NCBI GenBank assembly: GCA_964613805.1
Contig: CAZTJF010000006.1
Span: forward strand, 62,001-126,000
Direction: 5' to 3'
DNA from: XYD12-FULL-36-8 sp964613805
Lineage (GTDB): Bacteria; Bacteroidota; Ignavibacteria; Ignavibacteriales; Ignavibacteriaceae
DNA length: 64,000 nt
Under the pieces are notes generated by a model. It had not been told where the DNA came from and did not search any database. It saw only the letters and a list, made by a program, of their open reading frames with translations. Both the position numbers and the translations under genes were made by a program. Shown here in pieces: positions 35,303 through 42,961 of the stretch (the first letter of the stretch is position 1; every line of letters starts with the position of its first letter).

Positions 35303-35932
35303 ATGATGAACGAAAAACTTGAAATATTTAATCAATTAGTCCCTTATGTAATTGAGCAAACCGGACGCGGTGAAAGAGGCATGGACATTTACTCACGATT
35401 GCTTCGTGAGAGAATAATTTTTCTCGGAACGGCGATTGACGATCATGTAGCAAGCTTAACGGTCGCTCAGTTAATTTTCTTGGAAGCAGAAGATCCTGAA
35501 AAAGATATTTTCCTATACATAAATTCTCCCGGGGGCAGCGTTACTGCTGGTCTTGCAATTTATGATACAATGAAATACATAAAACCGGCTGTATCTACAA
35601 TTTGTGTTGGAATGGCTGCGAGCATGGGAGCAGTTCTGTTAGCAGGCGGTGCTGAAGGAAAAAGAAATTCTTTGCCGCATGCAAAAATTCTGATTCATCA
35701 ACCATGGGTTGGCGGATTACAAGGTCAAACTTCGGATATTGAAATACATGCAAGAGAAATGATAAAAACGCGCGATACCTTGTATAATATTTTAGCCGAA
35801 CATACTGGCAAATCTTTAGAACAAATAACAAAAGATTGTGATCGAGATTATTTCCTTACCGCTGATGAAGCAAAAGATTATCATTTGATTGACAATATTT
35901 TTGTTCAGAGACCAAGCTTGGATAAAAAGTAG
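35303..35932 (+). CDS. clpP: ATP-dependent Clp protease proteolytic subunit
   Basis: Serine peptidase that forms a tetradecameric barrel with ClpX/ClpA for regulated proteolysis. The 209 residues contain the catalytic Ser107 (MAASMGAVLLAGG), His132 (ILIHQPWVGG) and Asp182 (DRDYFLTADEA). INSPGGSVTAGLAIYDTM forms the oxyanion strand. The start is ATG with AAGGA nine bases upstream; a second ATG follows directly. No clpX follows it here. Confidence 0.97.
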   Translation: MMNEKLEIFNQLVPYVIEQTGRGERGMDIYSRLLRERIIFLGTAIDDHVASLTVAQLIFLEAEDPEKDIFLYINSPGGSVTAGLAIYDTMKYIKPAVSTICVGMAASMGAVLLAGGAEGKRNSLPHAKILIHQPWVGGLQGQTSDIEIHAREMIKTRDTLYNILAEHTGKSLEQITKDCDRDYFLTADEAKDYHLIDNIFVQRPSLDKK

Positions 35933-35984
35933 TTTTTTGTGATAATGTTATATCAATGACTTGCTTTACAATGGAACAAGAATA

Positions 35985-37541
35985 ATGAAAATTTTGTGGA
36001 CTAAAGCCCAAAATAACGGCTCTGTTTTCATAACCCCAGCTTTAAAGCTGGGATTAGTGCATTTTAGAAGATGCGAGCCTCCAGCAACATTTAGAACAAA
36101 TTCTAGTATAGTATTTCTTACAATATTTTTTCTGTTCATCTCATCTTACCAAAGTTTTTACTCACAAAATTTTAAGAATGAATTGAATAATTTCCTAAAC
36201 GAGTATAAAGTTAATAAGGACGTCCCATCCATTTCAGGCGGAGTAACCTTAATTGGAAAAATTGTGTGGCTGGGAGCAGTTGGTTTGGCAGATATCGAAA
36301 ATAATGTTCCCGCAAAAACAAATACCGTATATAGAATCGCTTCCATATCAAAAGCTATTACTGCAGTTGCTATAATGCAGCTTGTTGAACAAGATAAAAT
36401 TAAATTAGATGAGGACATTAGAACTTACTTGCCGTATTTTCCAAAGAAAAAATGGAAATTCACCGTTCGTCAGCTTTTAAATCATACTTCGGGGATCAGA
36501 GATTACCGTTACGGAGAATTTAACAGTACAAATTCATTCAAATCTGCAAAAGATGCCATTCGCACTGTCATGGATGATTCTCTTCAATTTGAGCCGGGTA
36601 CAAAATATCAATACACAACTCTCGGATATAATTTATTAGCAGGAATCATAGAAAATGTTTCGGGAATCAGTTTTGAAGAATATCTTTATAAAAATATTTT
36701 TCAACCTGCTGAAATGACTTCGACTTATTTAGAGTACCAGCCCAAAATAATTTTTAATAAAGCACGAGGATATGTAAGAAATAACTTTAGAAAAATTGAA
36801 AATGCACAGTTAGCAGATTTGAGTATAAAATTTGCTGGCGGTGGAATAATTTCTTCATCAGAGGATCTCTTAAAGTTTGCTCAAAAGCTTATTTCATTCA
36901 AGCTGATTCAGTCATCAACTTTGGATACGATGTTAAAACCAACTATCATCAAAAATCAGGATACACTAAACTACGGGTTAGGATTCAGCTTTGGAGTTGA
37001 TAAAAAAGGGAGGAAATATTTTGGTCATGGCGGCGGTGGAACGGGATTTACTTGCGAGTTAATTATATATCCGGAAAAATCTTTGACGGCAGTTTATCTA
37101 ACAAACATTAGGGATAGAAATTTAGAAAATCCTGTGATATCATTTGTCTCGATTGTTTTAGATAACAAATATGCAATACCTCATAAATCAATGGCTGATA
37201 GATTGCTTGGAATTTATTTTGAAACATCAATAGATTCTTCTTTTGTAAAACTTGAACAGATTAATCGTGATTCCTCGCTGTATTATAAAAATGATGCTGA
37301 TGAATTACTCTTGTTTGGGTATGATTTAATTGCTACGGGTAGTTTTCCTGATGCAATTTATTATTTCAAATATCTTATATCCAAGAAAGATAATTTTGCT
37401 AAATATTACATCGGTTTAGCCGATGCTTATTACAAGGATGGAAACAAAGGGTTGGCGTTGAAAAATTTTAGGATGGCATTCAGTCTTGATTCTAAAAATA
37501 AATACGTGATTGATATGATTAAAAAAATTGAAAATGAGTAA
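35985..37541 (+). CDS. Exported serine hydrolase of the class C beta-lactamase family with C-terminal TPR
   Basis: About 518 residues from the ATG at 35985 (the frame opens at 35961). The hydrolase domain has the SxxK motif in RIASISKAITA and the third motif in FGHGGGGTGF. The YxN position reads YTT. A C-terminal TPR-like hairpin pair (YYIGLADAYYKDGNKGLALK) follows after about residue 440. The signal peptide hydrophobic core (IVFLTIFFLFISSYQ) starts only near residue 40. The preceding codons span a dispersed repeat (35999..36090), so the repeat may have inserted after the original first codons. Possible roles: esterase or D-amino-acid peptidase. Confidence 0.8.
   Translation: MKILWTKAQNNGSVFITPALKLGLVHFRRCEPPATFRTNSSIVFLTIFFLFISSYQSFYSQNFKNELNNFLNEYKVNKDVPSISGGVTLIGKIVWLGAVGLADIENNVPAKTNTVYRIASISKAITAVAIMQLVEQDKIKLDEDIRTYLPYFPKKKWKFTVRQLLNHTSGIRDYRYGEFNSTNSFKSAKDAIRTVMDDSLQFEPGTKYQYTTLGYNLLAGIIENVSGISFEEYLYKNIFQPAEMTSTYLEYQPKIIFNKARGYVRNNFRKIENAQLADLSIKFAGGGIISSSEDLLKFAQKLISFKLIQSSTLDTMLKPTIIKNQDTLNYGLGFSFGVDKKGRKYFGHGGGGTGFTCELIIYPEKSLTAVYLTNIRDRNLENPVISFVSIVLDNKYAIPHKSMADRLLGIYFETSIDSSFVKLEQINRDSSLYYKNDADELLLFGYDLIATGSFPDAIYYFKYLISKKDNFAKYYIGLADAYYKDGNKGLALKNFRMAFSLDSKNKYVIDMIKKIENE
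35999..36090. repeat. Dispersed repeat GACTAAAG / AACCCCAG-TTAA-CTGGG, copy inside a gene start
   Basis: Starts GGACTAAAGCCC and holds the central palindrome AACCCCAGCT-TTAA-AGCTGGGATT (36032..36055). It resembles the full copy at 38824..38915. It falls within the N-terminal coding part of the serine hydrolase. Confidence 0.65.
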
Positions 37542-37659
37542 CGAAGTTCTTTTTCCCTGCTTCTGATTCCAAATCACATACAAAATAAATTTTTAATATT
37601 TCCCTTGAATTACTGAACTATTGTAATCATTTTAACGTTTAGATTACAAAACACTGACA

Positions 37660-38757
37660 ATGATAGGAATTCGATTTACTAAATACATAGAGAATCTCTC
37701 CGGCAATACACCGTTCGATAAGCTTCTAAAATTATTCTTGGAGCTGCTTACTATAACATCAGGAGATGCGGTTGAAGCACTTAATTGGCTAAGTGAAATT
37801 GATAAAAAATACAAGCTGACTGATGATTCATACGGTGTCGGTGACTTTATAGAGGATTTGAAAGACAAAGGTTATCTTAACGAAGATGTAAATAAGAATA
37901 TTTATGTGATAACCGCTAAGACTGAACAGTCAATTCGCAGACAATCTTTGGAAGAGATATTTGGAAAGTTGAAAAAATCAAAACGAGGTAATCATCGAAC
38001 ACAATTTACCGGTTCCGGCGATGAACTGACATCAGAGAGAAGAGAGTTTAATTTTGGCGATTCATTGGATCAAATTGCCTTAACAGAATCAATCATGAAA
38101 GCTCAAATCAATCATGGAATTGATGAATTCAAACTAACTGAGAGAGATCTTGAAGTTGAAGAAAAAGATTTTAAAGCATTAACTTCAACTGTTTTGATGA
38201 TAGACATTTCACACTCTATGATTTTATACGGCGAAGATAGAATTACTCCTGCAAAAAAAGTTTCGATGGCATTAGCAGAACTTATTACCACCAAATATCC
38301 GAAAGATACTTTGGACATAATTGTTTTTGGTGATGATGCCTGGCCCATTGAAATTAAAGATATTCCTTTTCTTCAAATTGGACCCTATCACACAAACACT
38401 GTTGCTGGGTTAGACTTAGCAGTTGATATTTTGCGTAGACGAAAAACTAATAACAAACAAATTTTTATGATTACTGATGGTAAACCAACTTGTTTGAAGG
38501 AAGGTGCAAAGTATTATAAAAATAGTTTTGGTTTGGATAGAAAAATTGTTAATAAAACTTTAGACTATGCAGCAAAGTGCAGACGTTTAGGAATCACGGT
38601 GACAACTTTTATGATTGCACGTGATCCTTATCTGCAACAGTTTGTCAGAGAATTCACTCAAACAAATAATGGAAGAGCGTTTTACAGCAGTCTCTCAGGT
38701 TTGGGTGAATATATTTTTGAGGATTACATTCGCAACCGACGACGGAAAGTAAAGTAG
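37660..38757 (+). CDS. VWA-domain protein paired with a MoxR-like ATPase
   Basis: 365 residues. The N-terminal half (1-170) is helical and charged. The C-terminal half is a von Willebrand A domain with the complete MIDAS motif D182-I-S184-H-S186, followed by TITDGKP-like FMITDGKPTC carrying the late Asp. No signal peptide or TM helix is visible, so it should be cytoplasmic. The next gene encodes a large AAA+ ATPase, and such ATPase/VWA pairs usually act together as chaperones or insertases on a metal-containing or multi-subunit client. The client is unknown. Confidence 0.88.
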   Translation: MIGIRFTKYIENLSGNTPFDKLLKLFLELLTITSGDAVEALNWLSEIDKKYKLTDDSYGVGDFIEDLKDKGYLNEDVNKNIYVITAKTEQSIRRQSLEEIFGKLKKSKRGNHRTQFTGSGDELTSERREFNFGDSLDQIALTESIMKAQINHGIDEFKLTERDLEVEEKDFKALTSTVLMIDISHSMILYGEDRITPAKKVSMALAELITTKYPKDTLDIIVFGDDAWPIEIKDIPFLQIGPYHTNTVAGLDLAVDILRRRKTNNKQIFMITDGKPTCLKEGAKYYKNSFGLDRKIVNKTLDYAAKCRRLGITVTTFMIARDPYLQQFVREFTQTNNGRAFYSSLSGLGEYIFEDYIRNRRRKVK

Positions 38758-38823
38758 CTTAAGATACAGTTACAAAAGTTACCTACTCACCTTACGTCTG
38801 GATTGGAGAACAGTTAACTATCT

Positions 38824-38915
38824 TGACTAAAGTCCGTAACTCGTGTTGTATGTTTCTAACCCCAGACTTAAGTCTGGGGTTGAGTTAAATTCAGCTTCAT
38901 TGTGGCTTTAGCCAC
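38824..38915. repeat. Dispersed repeat with three nested palindromes (full copy)
   Basis: From left to right: GACTAAAGTC (38824..38833), AACCCCAGACTTAAGTCTGGGGTT region (38858..38881), and GTGGCTTTAGCCAC (38902..38915). The first and last units carry CTAAAG/CTTTAG and so form terminal inverted repeats. It lies between the VWA and ATPase genes. Confidence 0.8.
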
Positions 38916-38979
38916 CATGGAATCAATTGTTAATAAAATCACAATCATTTTTAAAACATAATTTCACGATATAAAAAAC

Positions 38980-40488
38980 ATGAACTATCGATTAATTAAA
39001 ACATTAGGCGAACTTAAGAAGAGCGGCTACAAAGTTTTACCGATAAAAGATGAACTGAGAAAAAATTTAATTCATTCTTTGAGAAACGGAAATAATCCCT
39101 TTGAAGGGATTTTAGGTTATGACGATTCAGTGATTCCCGATATTCAAACAGCAATTTTATCCAGGCACAATATCATTCTTCTTGGATTAAGAGGACAAGC
39201 AAAAACCAGAATAGCAAGGTTATTCATCAATCTTCTTGATGACTACATTCCAATAATTTCGGGAACCGAACTTAACGATGATCCATTTTCACCTCTTTCA
39301 AAAGCTGCTAAAGAAATGATTGCTGCAGATGCTGATCAAACGAAAATTGAGTGGGTTCATCGCTTAGAACGATATTCAGAAAAATTAGCTACGCCCGATG
39401 TAACTGTTGCCGATCTCATAGGAGATGTCGATCCGATTAAAGCTGCAACCTTAAAACTACCTTATTCAGATGAAAGAGTGATTCACTTCGGATTAATTCC
39501 CCGTTCAAACAGAGGAATTTTTGTAATCAACGAATTACCTGATCTTCAAGCGCGCATCCAGGTTGCTTTGTTTAATATACTTCAGGAAAGCGATATTCAG
39601 ATTAGAGGATTTAAGCTTCGACTTCCTTTAGACATCCAATTTATTTTTACAGCCAATCCTGAAGATTATACGAACCGCGGTTCAATAGTTACTCCGCTTA
39701 AAGATAGAATAGACAGCCAGATTCTTACACATTATCCAAGAAGTATTTCTGTTTCAAAAAAAATTACAAAACAGGAAGCTCTACCAACGGACGAACAAAA
39801 AGGATCAGTAATTGTTCATGAAATGCTAGAGCATCTTATCGAACAAATTGCTTTTGAGGCAAGGCAGAGTGAATACATTGATTCTAAGAGCGGTGTTTCT
39901 GCACGGCTCACAATTTCATCTTACGAAAATCTTATCAGTACTGCTGAGAGAAGATTGCTGTTAAATGGTGAATCGAAGACTTATGCAAGAATTCTTGATT
40001 TATATGGAGTGATTCCATCAATTACTGGCAAAGTTGAATTGGTTTATGAAGGTGAGCAGGAAGGTCCTTCAAAGGTTGCGAATATTCTGATAGGGAAAGC
40101 AATTAAAACCGTTTTTGAAAATTATTTTCCTTCTCCCGAAAAAGTTAAGAAAAACCGAAATGCAAATCCTTATCAATCCATAATCAGTTGGTTTGGTAAA
40201 GAAAATTCTCTGGACTTGGTGAAAGATATTCCTGATACGGAATATGAAAAACTACTGAAACAAATTCCAGGCTTAATCGAATTGACTAAAAAATATTTCC
40301 CAAATGACAACAGTAAATCGCAATTAATCTTGATGGAATTTGTACTTCACGGGCTGGCAGAGTTTTCTATGCTTAGTAAATACCGTCTCGATACTTCAAT
40401 CCAATTTAAGGATATGCTAAGTTCAATGTTCACGATGACTTCAGATGAAGACGAAGATATGAATGATGACTCTGAACTTTATAAGTAA
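38980..40488 (+). CDS. MoxR/Mg-chelatase ChlI-like AAA+ ATPase
   Basis: 502-residue AAA+ ATPase, partner of the upstream VWA protein. Walker A is GLRGQAKT (69-76). The Walker B position reads FVINELPDL, with Asn in place of the usual Asp; I believe this is the norm for this longer subfamily. Sensor region FTANPEDYTNRG and the arginine-bearing TPLKDRIDSQI follow. The C-terminal 200 residues are helical with a YFPSPEK and YQSIISWFG segment. A 222-bp gap holding a dispersed repeat separates it from the VWA gene, so co-transcription is likely but not certain. Confidence 0.88.
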   Translation: MNYRLIKTLGELKKSGYKVLPIKDELRKNLIHSLRNGNNPFEGILGYDDSVIPDIQTAILSRHNIILLGLRGQAKTRIARLFINLLDDYIPIISGTELNDDPFSPLSKAAKEMIAADADQTKIEWVHRLERYSEKLATPDVTVADLIGDVDPIKAATLKLPYSDERVIHFGLIPRSNRGIFVINELPDLQARIQVALFNILQESDIQIRGFKLRLPLDIQFIFTANPEDYTNRGSIVTPLKDRIDSQILTHYPRSISVSKKITKQEALPTDEQKGSVIVHEMLEHLIEQIAFEARQSEYIDSKSGVSARLTISSYENLISTAERRLLLNGESKTYARILDLYGVIPSITGKVELVYEGEQEGPSKVANILIGKAIKTVFENYFPSPEKVKKNRNANPYQSIISWFGKENSLDLVKDIPDTEYEKLLKQIPGLIELTKKYFPNDNSKSQLILMEFVLHGLAEFSMLSKYRLDTSIQFKDMLSSMFTMTSDEDEDMNDDSELYK

Positions 40489-40622
40489 GCAAGTAAATGT
40501 ACAATTTTAAGCATTTAACAAAGACTCCGTTCCTTCTTCATCAAACCTAATTTATTTATATTGCACTAAATATTTTCTCAGTTCTCAATTTTTATTCCTA
40601 TGCACAGCATATTCAATATTTA

Positions 40623-41783
40623 ATGCAAGCACTCAAGAAGAAGATCATCATATTAGGCCCTGCCTATCCTTATCGCGGCGGTAACTCCCTTTTTGTATCT
40701 CATGTTTATGATGCATTGAAGGATGATTTTGAAGTAAAGATTTTTAACTATAGTCTCCTGTATCCATCCTTTTTATTTCCCGGAAAAACCCAGTTTGATG
40801 AAAGCGCTACACTCATAAAAAGAGCGCCGAATGAAAGACTTGTTAATTCCATTTCACCAATTAGTTGGTTGCAAGTTGCAAACAGAATTATTAAAGAAAA
40901 TCCCGATTTAGTAGTGTTTGATTGGTGGCATCCCTTCTTTGCATTCTGCCATTTTACAATCAGTGAGCTAATCAAAAAAAAATTTAGAAAAAGGATTTTA
41001 TTCATTACCGAAAACTTCATCTCACATGAAGGAAATTTTATTGATAAAAGATTAACGGATATCGGTTTGAAAAATGCTTCAGCTTTTTTAGTGCTTTCAG
41101 GTATAGTGGAGAAAGAAGTTAAATTAATTGCGAATGGGAGGAAAGTTTACAAATCAGAATTACCGATTTATGATTGTTATGAAACTGATGAAACCATATC
41201 ACTTCCAAATTTGAGGAAGGAATTTGGATATACTGAAAAAGACAAAGTTCTTTTGTTTTTTGGCTATGTGAGAAAATATAAAGGACTCGATTTACTGATT
41301 GATGCATTTCCTGGAATCAAATCGGCAATTCCAAATGCAAAACTTTTAATAGTTGGTGAGTTTTATGATTCACCCGAATTCTACTCAAACAAGATAAAAA
41401 AACTTGGTATTGATAAAGATACAGTTGTTGTTAATAAGTTTGTTACGAATGAAGATGTTGGGAAATACTATCAAGTCTGCGATTTGGTAATACTTCCCTA
41501 TCGCAGTGCAACGCAAAGCGGTATATTAAATGTTGCTTATGGATTCTTAAAACCTGTTGTCGTTACAAACGTTGGCGGCTTAGCTGAATTTGTTGAGGAT
41601 AAAAAAACCGGAATCATTATCATGCCGGATTCACCTCAAGAAATCGTTAATGGAGTCAGAGAATTTTTCATGCTTAAGGGATCTACTGATTTCGAAAAAA
41701 ATGTTAAGGATTTTGTGAATAGAAATAAATTTGGGAGATTGCCTGAGCTTTTTAATCAAATTATTTCGGATACACAAATATGA
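40623..41783 (+). CDS. Glycosyltransferase, GT4 family
   Basis: 386-residue GT-B glycosyltransferase. The N-terminal domain opens with IIILGPAYPYRGGNSLFVSHVY. The C-terminal nucleotide-sugar domain has VLLFFGYVRKYKGLDLLIDA, LLIVGEFYDS, and the donor-binding loop LPYRSATQSGILNVAYGFLKP followed by VVTNVGGLAEFVED. No TM helices. Its stop overlaps the next gene (ATGA), so the two glycosyltransferases are coupled and probably work on one cell-surface glycan. Sugar and acceptor unknown. Confidence 0.9.
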   Translation: MQALKKKIIILGPAYPYRGGNSLFVSHVYDALKDDFEVKIFNYSLLYPSFLFPGKTQFDESATLIKRAPNERLVNSISPISWLQVANRIIKENPDLVVFDWWHPFFAFCHFTISELIKKKFRKRILFITENFISHEGNFIDKRLTDIGLKNASAFLVLSGIVEKEVKLIANGRKVYKSELPIYDCYETDETISLPNLRKEFGYTEKDKVLLFFGYVRKYKGLDLLIDAFPGIKSAIPNAKLLIVGEFYDSPEFYSNKIKKLGIDKDTVVVNKFVTNEDVGKYYQVCDLVILPYRSATQSGILNVAYGFLKPVVVTNVGGLAEFVEDKKTGIIIMPDSPQEIVNGVREFFMLKGSTDFEKNVKDFVNRNKFGRLPELFNQIISDTQI

Positions 41784-42919
41784 TTTTGAAAACCGACTGC
41801 AAACACTTTCTCGGCGACAAGCCATGCAAACCAAATAAGTTTGAAAATAAAAAATGCGATGATTGTGAATATTACTCGCCAATAAGATTCAAAATCTTAA
41901 TAATTAAGCTTGATGCGGTTGGTGATGTTCTTCGAACAACTTCAATTCTTCATGCACTAAAACAAAAATATCCTGATTCACATGTAACCTGGCTCACAAA
42001 GCAGAATTCTAAAGATATTTTTATCAACAACAATTTAGTTGATACTGTGCTTACGTTTGAGAGTTTTGATCTTACCTCAAAATTAACTACAGAAGTTTTT
42101 GATTTGTTAATTCACCCCGATGCTTCTCCCATAAGTTCATCACTTGCATCCATTGTCAATGCAAAAGTTAAAAAAGGATTTGTGTTGAACCAGCTCGGGC
42201 AAGTCGTCCCAGTAAATCAAGAAGCAATTGAATGGCTTGAAATGGGTGCCTTCGATGAATTCAAGAAGAAGAATAAAAAAACTTATCAGCAAATTATTCA
42301 TGAGATAGCCGGATTAAACTATAATAAAGGTGAGATAATAATAAAATTAACTGATGATGAGCTCGCATTCAAAAATCATTTTTATGAGACGCATAATCTT
42401 AAAAAGTATAAAACCATTGTTGGATTGAACACTGGTGCAAGTAAAAGATGGCAATTAAAACAATGGAGATTTGAGGGATTCAAAGAACTTATCTCAAGAC
42501 TCCAGAAAAATAAGGATGTTGGAATATTGTTATTTGGTGGAGAAGATGAAGTAGATAGAAATAACGAGTTGTTGAATCTTTTTCCATCACTCATAAACAC
42601 GGGTTCAAAGAATTCTTTAAGACAATTCTTCTCCTTAATGGATTTACCCGATATAATTTTAACTGGTGATACATTAGCTCTGCACACAGCTACTGCACTA
42701 AAGAAAAAAGTTGTGTGCTATTTTGGTCCAACATCCAGTGCAGAAATCGAGGATTATGGAAGAATTAAGAAAATTTATCCTGAAATGGATTGCTTAGTCT
42801 GCTATAAGCCGGAATGTGATTTTAATCCTAACTGTATGGATTTAATTTTATCCGATATGATTTATGATGAAATAGTTAGGATGCTTAATAATAAAAAAGC
42901 GGTCCAAAGACCGCTTTAA
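41780..42919 (+). CDS. GT9 (heptosyltransferase-like) glycosyltransferase with cysteine clusters
   Basis: 379-residue GT-B protein of the ADP-heptose:LPS heptosyltransferase family (GT9). The signature FKILIIKLDAVGDVLRTTSI starts near residue 37. The C-terminal half has VGLNTGASKRWQLKQWR, ILLFGGEDEVDRN and LTGDTLALHTATALKKKVV. Unusually it carries Cys7, Cys16, Cys26 and Cys29 before the fold, and a second cluster CLVCYKPECDFNPNC at the C-terminus, spaced as for a metal or Fe-S site. The ATG overlaps the GT4 stop codon. Probably assembles lipopolysaccharide or another envelope glycan. Confidence 0.87.
   Translation: MILKTDCKHFLGDKPCKPNKFENKKCDDCEYYSPIRFKILIIKLDAVGDVLRTTSILHALKQKYPDSHVTWLTKQNSKDIFINNNLVDTVLTFESFDLTSKLTTEVFDLLIHPDASPISSSLASIVNAKVKKGFVLNQLGQVVPVNQEAIEWLEMGAFDEFKKKNKKTYQQIIHEIAGLNYNKGEIIIKLTDDELAFKNHFYETHNLKKYKTIVGLNTGASKRWQLKQWRFEGFKELISRLQKNKDVGILLFGGEDEVDRNNELLNLFPSLINTGSKNSLRQFFSLMDLPDIILTGDTLALHTATALKKKVVCYFGPTSSAEIEDYGRIKKIYPEMDCLVCYKPECDFNPNCMDLILSDMIYDEIVRMLNNKKAVQRPL
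42890..42917 (-). terminator. Terminator between convergent genes
   Basis: A 9-bp stem AAAGCGGTC/GACCGCTTT with loop CAAA (42896..42917) overlaps the GT9 stop codon. On the minus strand it continues the T-run TTTTTTAT, so it serves the T9SS-secreted protein gene best. The plus strand has only a short T-run, but the stem could also stop GT9 transcription. Confidence 0.8.
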
Positions 42920-42923
42920 AAAA

Positions 42924-42953
42924 CTCCCCTTCCCTTCGGGAAGTGGTTGGGGG
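42924..42953. repeat. Short GC-rich hairpin CTTCCC-TTC-GGGAAG
   Basis: Stem 42929..42943 flanked by CTCCCC and GGTTGGGGG. It lies between the terminator and the stop of the T9SS protein. Looks like a dispersed mini-repeat. Confidence 0.5.
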
Positions 42954-42961
42954 TAAGGCCC

